From: Vitis vinifera
Lineage: Eukaryota > Streptophyta > Magnoliopsida > Vitales > Vitaceae
Direction of reading: 5' to 3'
NCBI RefSeq assembly: GCF_030704535.1
Contig: NC_081820.1
Coordinates: forward strand, 19,409,001-19,473,000
Length of the DNA stretch: 64,000 nucleotides
The first letter of the stretch is position 1. Every line of letters starts with the position of its first letter. Positions 35,291 through 48,383 of this stretch are shown piece by piece. The notes below the pieces were generated by a model that was not told the origin of the DNA, made no database searches, and saw only the letters and a program-made list of their open reading frames with translations. A program made the position numbers and the translations under genes.

Positions 35291-38200
35291 ATTTCTTAAT
35301 CATCCACTTACAGAATGCTTTGTTGGATGTTAGGTCTTATGGCCCATGATTAATGACCTGCAAATATGTGTGCAGGGAGAATATCCTGCTATGGAATGGG
35401 TATAACTTTCAAGTACCGCAGGCACCAGCCTTCATGTTGCATTGAACAAGGATCATCCTATGAAACAACAGGGCTCGCTCTTAGCATAATATGATTGTTC
35501 TTTCTTCCATAAGAAATGGGTATACATTTAGAGCAACGTACCAGTAATTGCTACCAGCCACTTAATTTTATTAGAAGCACTATAACTGGATTGATCTAGG
35601 TTTTATTTCTTGGTGTAGACTCTCTTTGTTTATATTTCTTCCTTCTATAGTTTGCATGTTGGCATGGGCAACCTTATGCAAAAATAAGCTTTGATTGATT
35701 GCACTTTAGTTAAAGAAAAGTGCTTTTTTTTTTATCTCTCTATGTTAATGTGTACAAATGGTAAAAAAAAATTGCAAGAGTGATTAGGGCTTGCCGTTGT
35801 CTTTATTAGAAAGTGATTAATTTGAAGAACCCTTGAATCTATGATGGACAGTATAATTGTTCTTTTAGAAATTGAACCAGATTGAGAGGAGTTAGTTCTA
35901 TCTTGAGATATTTTTTGTGTTAGAATTTCTTTTTGATAGGATAAGGTTTAGTTAGCAACTTTGTTTCATCTCTTATTGGCTAGATGCCACTTACCATAAA
36001 TATCTGATCATGCATTTAGTGTAAAGCTGATTGACCAGTACCCATAAGTCAAAAGGCATTTTGAATTTTTGTACGAAAGCTGAAATCCATTGGCAAGCCA
36101 ACCATGTGGATAAGCTGAAAACATGTATAAATAGTAAAGCCATGTAAATACTACAAACACACTTGAATGAATCTTCACACATCATTATTTATTACATGCC
36201 TATGAGATGATTCTTTGATCAAAGATGTTATAAAATGCGACATGCTCCACCATTGTGGAACTTATCAACATAGAAGAAAAAAATGTTGATATCCGATTTT
36301 GCAAAAAGTGTTACATGTCTTGCAACTAAGTAGTTTATATTCAAGACCACTCCCAACTAAATATGATAGCTGAAACATCTTGCCCTTTCTCTCTAATGCA
36401 TGGAAAGGTTTATACTCTCATTACATAACTCTTATACTATAATATTGAATCATTTGGACACGGACATCTATATCCAAATATATTCTTAGGTTATCTAGGT
36501 GCTCATAAACATAAATGAACATGTGTGGCTGCTATGAGAATCTCTCCTACTTTACCTCTTGGTGAAGGTAACACCATGCATGTGCAATTGACATGGTGAT
36601 TGTTTCATTATTGTCATAGGAAGGGGTGCATATTTTCTTCAAAACAGTTGTGACAAAATGATATCTTATTTGCTCCCACACCCTACACCCCACCCCCTCC
36701 CTTTGAAGTTGTCCTCCGTGACATAGCACCCCTAATGTTAATGCACTTGCTCAAGTTAGAAATAATGTTGAAGGGGCTTATTAGAGCCAAAATATATGTG
36801 TTCCAAAGGCACATATATGGTATGAGTTATGCAATATGAATGACTCAAATAACTCATTTTAGTAAGAATTGGTGCCAAGACCTTAGATATAATGCTAACA
36901 ATTATTTTGAACTTAATTACAAAACAAAGAGATAAAAAAGAATGCAAAAAAGATTTTCACCTTTGACCAAGTTAGAGAAAGGAGATCAAGCAGTTAACAA
37001 GAGTAGATTTGAGATTTGTGGAGGAAGATAAGGGCTAAGAAAAGCCAAAAAAGGAAAGACATGAGCATGAAAAATGTGATGTGAAGGCTATAAAGATGGT
37101 TGGAAAGAATGAAATCTTGTGAAAAATGAGTTGAAGCAAAAAATCAAGTGAAGAAGTAAGGTGAGTTAAACTGATCAAGAAAATCAACCCTAACTTTGCA
37201 TTAAATTCTAGGCAAGCTCTTATAATTTTTATAAAGCAAGATACATATGATTTTGAAGCTCAAGAAGTCAAGAATTCAAAGGTTCAAACAATTCACAAAT
37301 TGAATTTGAAACAAGAAAGATATAACAAGTTGAACTAAGTCCACACAAGAGACTATCCATTTCGAAATGAACATAACTATTTTGAAATGAGAAGCAATTT
37401 CAAAATAGTAAGTTGTGCATCTCAAAATGCAATGGCCTATTTTGAATTCTCCTTATTTTCGAAATTGAACACAATCAATGCCATTGTCCATTTTGAATTC
37501 TTAGTTGGATATTTTGAAATTTGGCTATATTTTGAATTCAAGTTTTGTATAAAATGTGGTTATTTGGAAACCTTACCATTTCAAAGTCAAATATCAAATC
37601 CAAATCAACCATTGTACCTTGTTTTTCCATTTTCAAATTAATAATTTAGTGATTTCGAAATTTTCTTTATTTTTGAAATCAACCTCTAGACCTCAATTGT
37701 TCATTTTCTAAAACACCAATTGTACGTGGTTTTGAAATTATGCCCAAATTCGAATTTGCCCATTGGACCTTGCTTTGCCACTTCGAAAACACAAAAGGCC
37801 ATTTTGAAGTTGCCCCCATTCTCAAAATCAAGCATTGGATCTCAATTTGAAATGTGTCGTTTAGGTTCTTAATGTCATGTAATTTTTAAATTTAAGCACT
37901 ATTATTCATCTACTTGCAAGTTTTTTTCATTTCAAGAAGTGGTGATCATGTCTCAATAATTTCTAAGTCAATTTTCCTCAACTTCTAGATTTTTAAGGTG
38001 CATGATGCATCAACCTTAAAATTTTCAAAACTCAATTGAGTTGTAAAGTTGAAATAAAAAAATGATGCATTTTACAATGAAAATTTTAAAGCTCAAGTCA
38101 CTCGCACTATAAAATACATAAACAGATTTCATATGTGGAAATTGGGAAATCGAAGGACCTTACTATGAGGGTAACATACATGCATGAGTTTTACCATCAC

Positions 38201-38365
38201 GGACACTTGTCAGTCTTACCCTTTCATTTACTTGAAGTCCATATGCCATTTTATCACCAGAGATGATTCAAACTAGGTGGCTACAATTCAAGACCTTCTT
38301 AGAAAGTTAAAAGACTTAACTAACTCCCAAAACAAACTTGAAATAACTAGATATAAATGCAAGCC

Positions 38366-38396
<31 letters not shown>

Positions 38397-38414
38397 CAAA
38401 AAAATACCTAAATC
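35291..38414. other. Intergenic region, no gene recognised
   Basis: The first part is the 3' flank of the Yippee-like gene. From about 37360 to 37860 the sequence is dominated by variants of ATTTTGAAAT / TTTCGAAAT, about every 25-40 bp, similar to the right edge of the window (63890-63999). An A-rich run lies at 38368-38384. Short ORFs here have no domain. Confidence 0.5.
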
Positions 38415-39653
38415 TAAGGGTCTATTTGGTTATTTTTGAAAACTATTCTTAAAAACAGTCTTTGAGAACAATTTTTTAGAACAGTTTTTGGTGTTTTTAA
38501 AAAAATAAATAAAAAATTGTATTTGGGAACTGAATTTTGGAAAACAGTTTTTGTTCTCAAAAAAAAAAAAAAAACATGTTTGGTCGAGTTAATAAAAAGG
38601 TTTTTTAGAACAAGTAAAACAAAAAACATGTTTGAAAGTTGTTTTTTTTTTTTCAATTAATAAAGTGTTTTCTTCAAGTAACTTGACATTATAAATATAT
38701 AAATAATTTTTATATACACAATTCCTTTAAATTTTAAAAATGATTTCATTTTAAAATTTTTACATCAGTTATAATTTTCTTAAACAAATGATAACTTTAT
38801 AACCATGTGTAACTATATTAATTTCAATAATATTTATATTTGTACATATGGTAAACTCCACAATCATTTTGAAAACATTTATTTTAATCATAAATGCGTT
38901 ATACTAATACATGTTTTCATTAAAAAAATCATTCAAATTATATGTATACTAACACAGTCAATATTAACACAAATAAATACAATAAGTATTATGATACCAA
39001 CATCATCTTTTAATATAATATATTAAAGTTCTAGAGTTTATAGATGATAATTTTTTAGATAACATATACATTCACTTAACAACAATTAAAATAAGAAGAA
39101 GAAATATGATAAATAATAATAATAATAAAAAAAAAAACACATGACAATGCTACAACCATGACAACCAATAAGAAGAAGACAACTTTGAGGATTTGTCGCA
39201 AACATTAGGTATCGTAAGTTGACAACTAGTTGTTGAGGTTGTTGTGGATTATACTTGTCAACCCATATAAAGCAATGAGGATGTTCCTACAATACATAAA
39301 TTATTAAAAATAAAATAAAACATGACGTATGTATTTCACTACTATCAATATGTTTTTATGTGATAATTAAATATATTTACATGATATAATGGACAACGAT
39401 AAAACCAACGACCATTGTTCTTTTGTGTTTTCGACATGAAAATATGCATCCGTCCACACCCACAATAACACATGGATCTTTTGTCCATCATACTTTTACA
39501 ATTATATATTAAATTTATGAGCAATATTTAATCATTAGAAATTACAACAAACATCACATAACACTAATGAGAACTAGTTAGTTAACAAATATATATAAAT
39601 TCTAACAAAACACTAAAGTATTGACAAATATTTAAAATTAAAAATAGGATAAG

Positions 39654-40990
39654 TCATGGATTGACATTAATATAATTTGCCCACATCACTTGAGCAATTT
39701 GATCTCTACAAACTGCCATAGCTACTACACTCTCATCTGATAAATCAATTGAATGGTTTGTGTTACTTGTGCTCTCTTCTTCACCTTGGACTAAAAGGTC
39801 TTTTACCTCATATTCTCTAAACAATTGATCATTCCAGGTTGATAGACAAATCCAATTATGAAAGGTATATCATGCAACAATAATTGATGGTTGCCTACTT
39901 GGCTTATAACAAGACATCATCCTTAATATTGGAAATCGGGTCTTCAAAACACCAAAACATCTTTCAATAATATTATGAAAAGATGAATGTCTATAATTAA
40001 AAAGTTCTTTACACTTGAAAAGTTGATTATGTCTACCCTGATATTCTTGTAAATGATATTGCTCACCTCGATATGGTAGCAAAAATCCAAATATACAAGG
40101 ATAACCAAAATCAACTAAATAATATTTTCTTTCACTTGGCCAAGGAAAATTGACTTTTGGTCTAGTCAATACATCCAAAAAGACACGTGCATTGTTTGTT
40201 GTTCCTTCCCAACCAGCATAAACAAATGTAAACATGTCAAAATCACATGCACACATAACATTTTGTGTTATAACTATTTTTCTACCCCTAAAATTGGTTT
40301 GTCTATCAGCTGGGACCCATGCACTAATATAAGTGCCATCAATTGCAGTAATGTAGTCCTACAACAGCAAACATTTATTATTATTAAGGAAATAAATTAA
40401 ATAATGGTCATGAAAACTATTTATATACATGAAATTCACATTTATAAATATTCTTTATAAACTCTTACCTTAAACCATAGAAAATATTTAGGATTACTAG
40501 CAACATATGAAGACACCTCATTGATCATATTAGTAGAATGTGTGAGAATTTTGCCTAGTCGACATAATGCACGTCTAACTTCTTTAAAATGTCGAGCGAC
40601 AGTCTCTATGAAGTATTGAAAACAGTCTGCTACAACCCTTATTCTCACATTATGTCCTACGATTAGTAAGAACATAGCAACTACCTTTTCAGGTGTGACT
40701 AATCGTGTATTCTATAAGTTTTCATGTCTCTTAAGATGATCACAAAGGTTCATAAATGTTTCTTTATCCACTCAAAATAGTTCATAACATGTCTGAGGAT
40801 GACCTTCTATCATATCTCTTACAAATTGTGCACCACTTAACATTGATGTCCTTTGAGGTGTCTTACATAAAAATATTTCCTCATACTCATTCATTATGTG
40901 AGAAATAAAAATTTCATCTAAATCATTGTCCTCTTTAGAAGATGAAGTTGACTCATATAGTGAACCATTGCTTATGTTATTATCATTCAT
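39654..40990 (-). pseudogene. PIF/Harbinger transposase (DDE_Tnp_4 type), broken
   Basis: The conserved order is N-terminal linker region (40990-40775), helix-turn-helix-like region (VTPEKVVAMFL, VADCFQ, ETVARHFKEV), then after an intron the catalytic core. The intron is 40468-40359 (donor GTAAG, acceptor TTGTAG). Core motifs: AIDGTYI (first Asp), YYLVDFGYP (second Asp) and NIIERCFGVLK (catalytic Glu), followed by RFPILR. In-frame stops occur at about 40772-40774 (TGA), about 40710 (TAG) and 39870-39872 (TGA); the reading frame otherwise resumes in phase and ends at 39654. It would be about 400 residues if whole, normal for the family. The normal role is DNA cleavage and transfer at TWA targets. 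Confidence 0.88.
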
Positions 40991-41480
40991 TGGTTACCAC
41001 ACAAAACAAATTAACTCACAATATAAAATAACATGAAATGAATGTTAAAGTAATTATAATATAAGTTTCATAACCATAAATAACATCCATACAATGACAA
41101 ACTAAAGAGCATGGTAAAAGATTCTAACCAAAAGAGAAATAGTACATATTACAATGTCATCATAATAGTTATTCATCCAAACATTCACCTTTAAAGCCTA
41201 TCAAGTCATGCCATTTTCCTCTCATCAGGCATATTCATAAATGTCTCTTTCCACTCCGACATTGTGAATTTCTCAACAGCTTTTAAATATTTTTCAATTT
41301 CTAGAAATTCAATGGTTTGTAAGGTTGTCATGCACCTTGTTATGCTAAAATCATTAGTTCTAGCTTATATCTTTCCACTAGTAGCTTCATAATTAAAGTC
41401 ATTATCCAGCACTAGTAGCTTCACTACTAGTTCCACTCTTACGTCTTTCCACTCTAGCCAACAATGCCTTTAGTTCTAGC

Positions 41481-41726
41481 TCAAGATGTTTCTATTCTAG
41501 CCTTTGATGTCTTAGCCCAAGCTTTCAAAGCATCTCCCATTTGACTTAATCTAGACTCTTTCTTACCTCTACGCTCTAATAGAAAATCAGTTGCACGCTG
41601 TCTAGAATGGGTGGTCACTCCTCCTACTATCTCTGGTTGTAGAGGATCATCAGGGATCTCAATATCTACATCCACATGCACTCCACCATGTTCCAAATTG
41701 TCATTCATCTCATCCTCATCATCAGT
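41481..41726 (-). pseudogene. Harbinger Myb/SANT ORF, C-terminal part
   Basis: The reading frame DDEDEMNDNLEHGG ... DALKAWAKTSKARIE continues the N-terminal part at 53211-53744 once the Copia element and one target copy are disregarded: the split falls inside a single Thr codon and the phase is kept. The acidic, low-complexity middle and basic C-terminus fit the Harbinger accessory protein, which partners the transposase in binding element ends. Stops follow at 41481. Confidence 0.75.
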
Positions 41727-42975
41727 TGTTAGCCCAAGGGTTCTCCTAATCAGGTTTTGGTGATAACAAACCAAGGTTAAGTGACTAATTTATTTAATGG
41801 TTAAGAATCTCAGGCATAAACTCGAAAATTCATCAAATGACCAAATAGATACAAGATCGAGACACTTGGAAGACTTGTGATTATAGGAAACTAATGTAAG
41901 ATGAATGCATGAGTGCACTTAAGATTTTCATACGTTTCATGCATCTTAGAAAACTCGATTTATTCTTTAAAACTTCGATTTCATTAAAACCCGAGTTTTT
42001 AACTATTGTACCTTAGCAAAATGTTTTATAATTGGCTTAATAATTCACCTAAAGACCTTGCCTAAGTGTTAGAAAATAAAGGAATTAAAAAAATAGGTTT
42101 TCGGGGCAAAAAATGCTCAACCGGTCGAGGCTATGGCCAACCAGCTCAACCGGTTGAGGAACCGGTCGACCGGTTGACCTCGTCTGATCGAGGACCGGTC
42201 GAGGATGCACAAAAATTTTCTCTCTCTCCCAATAGCCTTCTCTTCCTGGTCAAGGTGATTCTCTTACTGGTCGAGGTTCGGTCGAGGATCAGTTGAGGTC
42301 TGGTTGAGGCAATAGTAACCTGTCATACATTAAATGCTCCAACAGCTAGTGAACCGGTCGACTCCTAACTCGATCGGATGAGGTTACTTTTTGCTGTTTT
42401 TGACTCCTGGGCTTAGAAACCTATAAATTGAGAGCTCCACTTCATTTATTGACAAGAGAACACTTGCATTCAATAGCCTACCTATCTGTTCTTGATAAAA
42501 AAGCTCTCATTTCTTTCATAGTGCATTAAACCACCACTTGCATATCCTTTAGTGCACTCTTGTGTGTCATCCTAGCTTTGTCTTGTATTTGAGCTATCCT
42601 TAAGCTAGGTTGAGGGATCATTTCTTGTAAAAATCTGAGTGTCAAAGCTTTCAAGAGGTTTGAATCTTGAAGAGATGATGTAAGAGCCCATTGGAGCCGG
42701 AATCCAAGTGTAAAAAGATTGGAAGCTTGGTTGAAGCTTCAAGTTAGTGGAACCCTCACTTGGTTATGAGGTTGAAGAGAGTGGACGTAGGCAAGGAAGT
42801 GTCGAACCACTATAAATCCGAGTTTGAAATCTCTAAACTCTATCTCTTTATTTTGCTTATATTGTGTTTGAATTTGTTGTGATTAAAAAGATTTTAAAAA
42901 CCCAATTCACCCCCCACCCCTCTCCCTCTCCCTTTTTGGGTGTTTTTCTTAACTAAACATAGCCTTTATTTCTCA
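41727..42975 (+). repeat. 5' LTR of the Copia element
   Basis: 1249 bp; TG...CA ends. A cluster of CCGGTCGAGG/CCGGTCGACC-like motifs lies at about 42118-42380 in the U3. A TATA box is at about 42421 (CCTATAAATTGAGAGCTC). It is about 35 bp longer than the 3' LTR, mainly because of indels near the right end and in the TCGA-rich part. Confidence 0.95.
42419..42430 (+). promoter_or_regulatory. TATA box of the Copia 5' LTR
   Basis: ACCTATAAATTG, conserved at the same place in the 3' LTR (about 52662-52673). It is followed about 25-40 bp later by sequence identical in both LTRs, as expected for the start of R. Confidence 0.7.
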
Positions 42976-42976
42976 A

Positions 42977-42990
42977 TTGGTATCTGAGCT
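42977..42990 (+). other. Primer binding site, initiator Met-tRNA type
   Basis: TTGGTATCTGAGCT lies one base after the LTR end and matches the usual plant Copia PBS (TGGTATCAGAGC) with one change. Confidence 0.85.
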
Positions 42991-43031
42991 AGACCTCTTG
43001 TTTTTTTAAAGACTTAATCGTCTAAGAGGAA

Positions 43032-46000
43032 ATGACTATTCCATCAAGCTCATCCCAAGCTGAAAATTTTTCAAAACATAGAGCTCCATTCTTTACGGGA
43101 ACCAACTATCCCTATTGGAAAACTAGAATGACTTGGTATTTGCAATCTACTGATTTAGATGTATGGGATGTCATTGAAGATGACCTAACTTTTCCCACTA
43201 AACTAGTTGATGGAGTTTTGGTTCCAAAACCCAAGCAAGAATGGAATGAGCTTGATAGAAGAAACTTTCAATTAAATGCTAAAGCCGTTTTTACTTTGCA
43301 ATGTGCTATGGATAGAAATGAATATAATAGAATATCTCAATGCAAATCGGCTAAAGAAATTTGGAGGTTGCTTGAAATAACTCATGAAGGAACTAATAAA
43401 GTGAAAGAGTAAAAAATCAATTTACTTGTTCATAACTATGAATTGTTTTCAATGAAAGAAACTGAGACTATTGTTGAGATGATTACTAGGTTCACCAACA
43501 TTGTCAATGGTCTTGAAGCCTTGGGAAAAACCTACAAGGAATCCGAGAAGGTGATGAAGATATTGAGGTCTCTCCCATCAAAGTGGCATACCAAGGTCAC
43601 CGCAATTTAAGAAGCAAAAGACTTGACTAAGCTACCTATGGAAGAGCTCATAGGGTCATTAATGACATATGAGATTAATTTGAAAAAGAAGCTACAAGAG
43701 GGTGAAGACAAAAAGAAGAAGAGCATAACCCTTAAAGCTACAACCAAGGAAGAAGAAGATGTTGAAGAAGAAAAGCCAAATGATGAAGATGATGATTTAG
43801 CCCTCATCACAAGAAAACTCAACAAATACATGAGATGTGAAAGGTTTAGAGAAAGGAAATTCATCTCTAGAAGGGATCCTTCTAAAAAGGAATCTTCAAC
43901 CCATGGTGACAAGGAGAAATGGGAAGAGAAAAAAGATTTGATATGCTTCAAGTGCAAAAAACCGGGACACATTAAATATGATTGTCCTCTCTACAAGAGT
44001 GAAGCCAAGAGAAGAATGAAGAAGACAATGGTGGCTACTTGGAGTGAAAGTGAAGAATCCTTCGAAGAAGAAAATGAGAAGGAAGTGGCAAACATGTGCT
44101 TCATGGCAATAGACGATCTTGATGAGGTAAACTCTAACTTTAGTGATGAAGATATGCATGATGTTTTTGAAGAATTATGAGGATTTTGAAAAACTTAGTT
44201 TGAAAAATAATTCTCTTAAAAAGAAAATTCAAGAACTTGAAAAGGAACTTAAAGAAGTGAAAGAAAAATTTTCAATTGTTGAAATATCTAAAACTCATCT
44301 TGAAAAAGAAAATGAGATTTTGAGAAGTGAAAATGAGATTTTGAAAAAGAAAAATGAATGGTTAACCTCATCTCTTTTAATTTTCTCTTGTGGACAAAAA
44401 ACTTTTGAAATGATCTTAGCTAGCCAAAAATGTGTCTTTGACAAACAAGGGCAAGGATTCAAATATTCAAAAAATCAAAAGTATTTTAAAAACTACTTTA
44501 TAAAAGAATTCACAAGTGCAAGTCCTTCCACCACTTGCAAATTTTGTGGAAGAGGAGGGCACATTAGTAGTACATGTCTCTTAAGAAATGGTTCTCAAAA
44601 GAATTTAAATGCTAAAGCTAAAAAGGTTTGGGTTGAGAAATCCAAGGTCACTAACCCTCAAAGACTCAAAAAGATATGGGTACCTAAATCAACTTAAATT
44701 TTATTTTGTAAGGATCAAAGAAGGATAAGTGGTTCTTGGATAGTGGATGCTCAAGACACATGACCGGGGATGAATCCAAGTTTGCTTTCCTTACAAAGAG
44801 AAATGGAGGATACGTTACCTTTTGAGACAATTCAAAAGGAAGGATCATTGGTCAAGGCAATATTGGTAATGGCACATCCTCTCTTATTGAAAGTGTTTTA
44901 TTAGTGGATGGTTTAAAACATAATCTTTTGAGCATAAGTCAACTTTGTGACAAAGGTTTTAAAGTGATTTTTGAAATATCTCATTGCATCATCAAAGATA
45001 TTCAAAATGATAAAACCATCTTCATGGGCCATAGAGGTGATAATGTTTATGCAATAAATATTTCAAAATATGATGGTCATGATAGATGCTTTTCAAGCAT
45101 GCATGATCAAAGTTGGTTGTGGCATAGGAGGTTGGGACATGCTAACATGGACCTCATTTCTCAACTCAACAAAGATGAACTTGTTATAGGCCTTACCAAA
45201 ATAAATTTTCAAAAAGACAAAGTTTGTGAAGCTTGTCAAATGGGAAAGCAAATAAAAAACTCTTTTAAAAACAAAAATTTCATTTCAACAACTAGGCCTC
45301 TTGAATTGTTGCATATGGATTTATTTGATCCCTCTAGGACACCAAGCCTTGGAGGAAAATCTTATGTTTTTGTTATTGTGGATGACTTCTCTAGATACAC
45401 TTGGGTCTTATTTTTAAGTCAAAAGAATGAAGCCTTTTATGAGTTTTCAAAGTTTTGCAACAAGGTTCAAAATGAAAAAGGTTTTACAATTACTTGTATA
45501 AGAAGTGATCATGGAAGAGAATTTGAAAATATTGATTTGGAAGACTATTGCAATGAGCATGATATTAACCACAACTTTTCAGCTCCTAGAACTCCTTAAC
45601 AAAATGGGGTAGTTGAAAGGAAAAATAGAACTCTTCAAGAAATAGCTAGAACCATGCTAAATGAAAACAATTTACCAAAATACTTTTGGGTCGAAGCGGT
45701 TAACACTTCTTGTTATGTTTTAAATAGAATTTTATTAAGGCCTATTCTTAAGAAAACTCCCTATGAGCTTTGGAAAAACAAGAAACCCAACATTAGCTAT
45801 TTCAAAGTCTTTGGGTGCAAATGCTTTATATTAAACACCAAAGACAATCTTGGAAAATTTGATGCAAAATCGGATGTTGGAATTTTTCTTGGTTACTCAA
45901 CTTCAAGTAAAGCCTTTAGAATTTTTAACAAAAGAACCATGGTTGTTGAGGAGTCCATTCATGTTATTTTTTATGAATCTAACAATTCTCTCCAAGAAAG

Positions 46001-47807
46001 AGAGAGCTTTGATGATGATTTAGGCTTGGAGACTTCCATGGGAAAATTACAAATTGAAAATAGAAGGCAACAAGAAGAAGTTATAGAGGATCCCAAGAAA
46101 GAAGAATCATCTTTGGCACTACCTCCTCCTCAACAAGTGCAAGGTGAATCAAGGCAAGACCTCCCTAAAGATTGGAAGTTTGTCATCAACCACCCACAAG
46201 ATCAAAGTATAGGTAATCCATCCAATGGGGTAAGAACTAGATCATCTCTTAGAAATATTTGCAATAATCTTGCTTTTATCTCTCAAATTGAACCTAAAAA
46301 TATAAAAGATGCTCTAGTTGATGAAAATTGGATGATTGTCATGCAAGAAGAGTTAAATCATTTTGAAATGAGTGAAGTATGGGAATTAGTGCCAAGACCT
46401 CAAAATCAAAGTGTTATTGGAACTAGATGGGTCTTTAGAAATAAAATGAATGAAAATGACATAATTATAAGGAATAAAGCAAGATTGGTAGCCCAAGGTT
46501 TTAATAAAAAAGAAGGCATAGATTATGAAGAAACCTTTGCTCCCGTAGCTAGATTGGGAGCCATTAGGATGTTACTTGCCTTTGCATGTTCTAAAGACTT
46601 TGTTTTATATCAAATGGATGTGAAAAGTGCTTTCTTAAATGGCTTTATAAATGAAGAGGTATATGTTGAATAACCACCCGGTTTTCAAAGTTTTAACTTT
46701 CCTAATCATGTTTTTAAACTTAAAAAGGCACTTTATGGTTTGAAACAAGCACCTAAAGCATGGTATGAAAAATTGAGTAAATTTTTTTTGAAAAAGGGTT
46801 TGGGAAAAATTGACACAACTCTTTTTATAAAAACCAAAGAAAATGACATGCTCTTAGTGCAAATATACGTTGATGATATCATTTTTGGAGCTACCAATGT
46901 CTCTCTTTGTGAAGAATTCTCTAAATGCATGCATAGTGAGTTCGAAATGAGCATGATGGGAGAACTTAACTTCTTCCTTAGACTTCAAATCAAGCAACTA
47001 AAGGAAGGAACCGTCATCAATCAAGCAAAGTATATAAGAGATCTCCTCAAAAGGTTCAATATGGAGGAAACTAAAACAATGAAGACTCCAATGAGTTCAT
47101 CCATCAAGCTTGACATGGATGAGAAAGGTAAGTACGTCAACTCAACTATGTATAGAGGCATGATAGGTTCTTTGCTATATTTGACCGCTAGTAGACCCGA
47201 CATCATATATAGTGTATGCTTGTGTGCTAGATTTCAATCTTGTCCTAAAGAATCTCATTTAAGTGTTGTAAAACCAATTCTTAGATATTTAAAAGGGATA
47301 ATGGACATAGGCCTATGGTATCCTAAGGGTGATAACTTTGAATTAATTGGATACTCAAATGCTGACTTTGCCAGTTGTAAAGTTGAAAGGAAAAACACTA
47401 GTGGCACTTGTCATTTCCTAGGACACTCACTTGTTTCATGGCATAGTAAGAAGCAAAATTCGGTAGCTCTGTCTACGACAGAAGTCGAATGCATAGCAGT
47501 CGGTTTATGTTGTGCACAAATCCTTTGGATGAAACAAACACTTAGTGATTTCAATTTGATTTTTGAGCATGTTCCTATAAAATGTGATAACACTAGTGCC
47601 ATAAACATTTCAAAAAATCCGGTACAACACTCTAGGACTAAGCATATAGAGATAAGACACCATTTTCTTAGAGACCATGCACAAAAGGGTGACATTACAC
47701 TTAAATTTGTAAGCACAAAAGATCAACTTGCCGATATTTTTACAAAACCCCTAAGTGAAGAGCAATTTGTTGATATTAGAAGACAACTAGGGGTGATTTC
47801 TTTATGA
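43032..47807 (+). pseudogene. Copia gag-pol polyprotein, decayed
   Basis: Gag starts at 43032 (KHRAPFFTGTNYPYWKTRM). A CCHC knuckle CFKCKKPGHIKYDC is at 43944-43985. A coiled-coil-like Lys/Glu-rich stretch is at about 44173-44373, and a second knuckle CKFCGRGGHISSTC is at 44536-44577. The protease has DSGCSRHMTG from 44739. Integrase has the HHCC box (45123-45236), first Asp in LLHMDLFDP (about 45318), RSDHGREF, and Glu in VVERKNR (45615). RT has the [11 protein letters not shown] motif and YVDD at 46866-46877. RNase H ends with KHIEIRHHFLRD and ADIFTKPL near 47760. In-frame stops lie at 43410, 43608, 44823, 45597 and 46671. Frame changes lie near 44150-44180 (gag) and 44697-44712 (before protease). 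It cannot make the full polyprotein today. Confidence 0.95.
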
Positions 47808-48383
47808 TCAAATGATTGTTTAATGAATTCTTGATTGAATATACCTTATGCTTGCGTGAAATTCATATCATATGCATCATATAGAAATAATCCTAGGAAA
47901 GAGGTCAAATTTTGACCAAAAATCAAAACTCCCGTGGCATTGGACATAAAAAAAATTGGGGATTTCAACGAAAAAGGGCAGGGGGAGGATCACAAGACAA
48001 GAAAATGCAAAATTTGGACCGTTGACTGTTGACCAAGGAGTCGATCGGTTCGTCGAGGCCGGGAATTTAAAAAGCCCCCCTGCGCTTCATTTTTCACCTG
48101 TTCTCCTTCATACCTTGAAGACCCTTCACTTCCTTGCTTCCAGAAGTCAGTTTTGGAAAGATTTTGGACCGATTACAAGCTGTGGATTTGATTTCAGGAC
48201 GCCTTGAGGTTATGGTTTTGATTTGAAACCCAGGGTTTTAGTTTTTAGGAGCACTTCTACACCGCACGCCTAAGGTTGGTTCAGCTTCATCTTCGTGCAC
48301 CTAGGGCTTCGGGTTGGTGTTTGCTCCTTTTTGTTTGAGTTCATTCTCCTTTTGGACTTCTCCTTCTCCCTTCAGTTCGTTGG
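47808..48383. other. Spacer between Copia pol and the extra ORF
   Basis: No domain found. It contains a GGTTCGTCGAGG motif like the LTR cluster (about 48048) and a pyrimidine-rich tract before the ATG at 48384, which could act as a leader for the extra ORF. Confidence 0.5.

Noticed and set aside
47411..47716. Minus-strand ORFs across the Copia pol region
   Set aside because: Shadows of the plus-strand RNase H and RT coding sequence.
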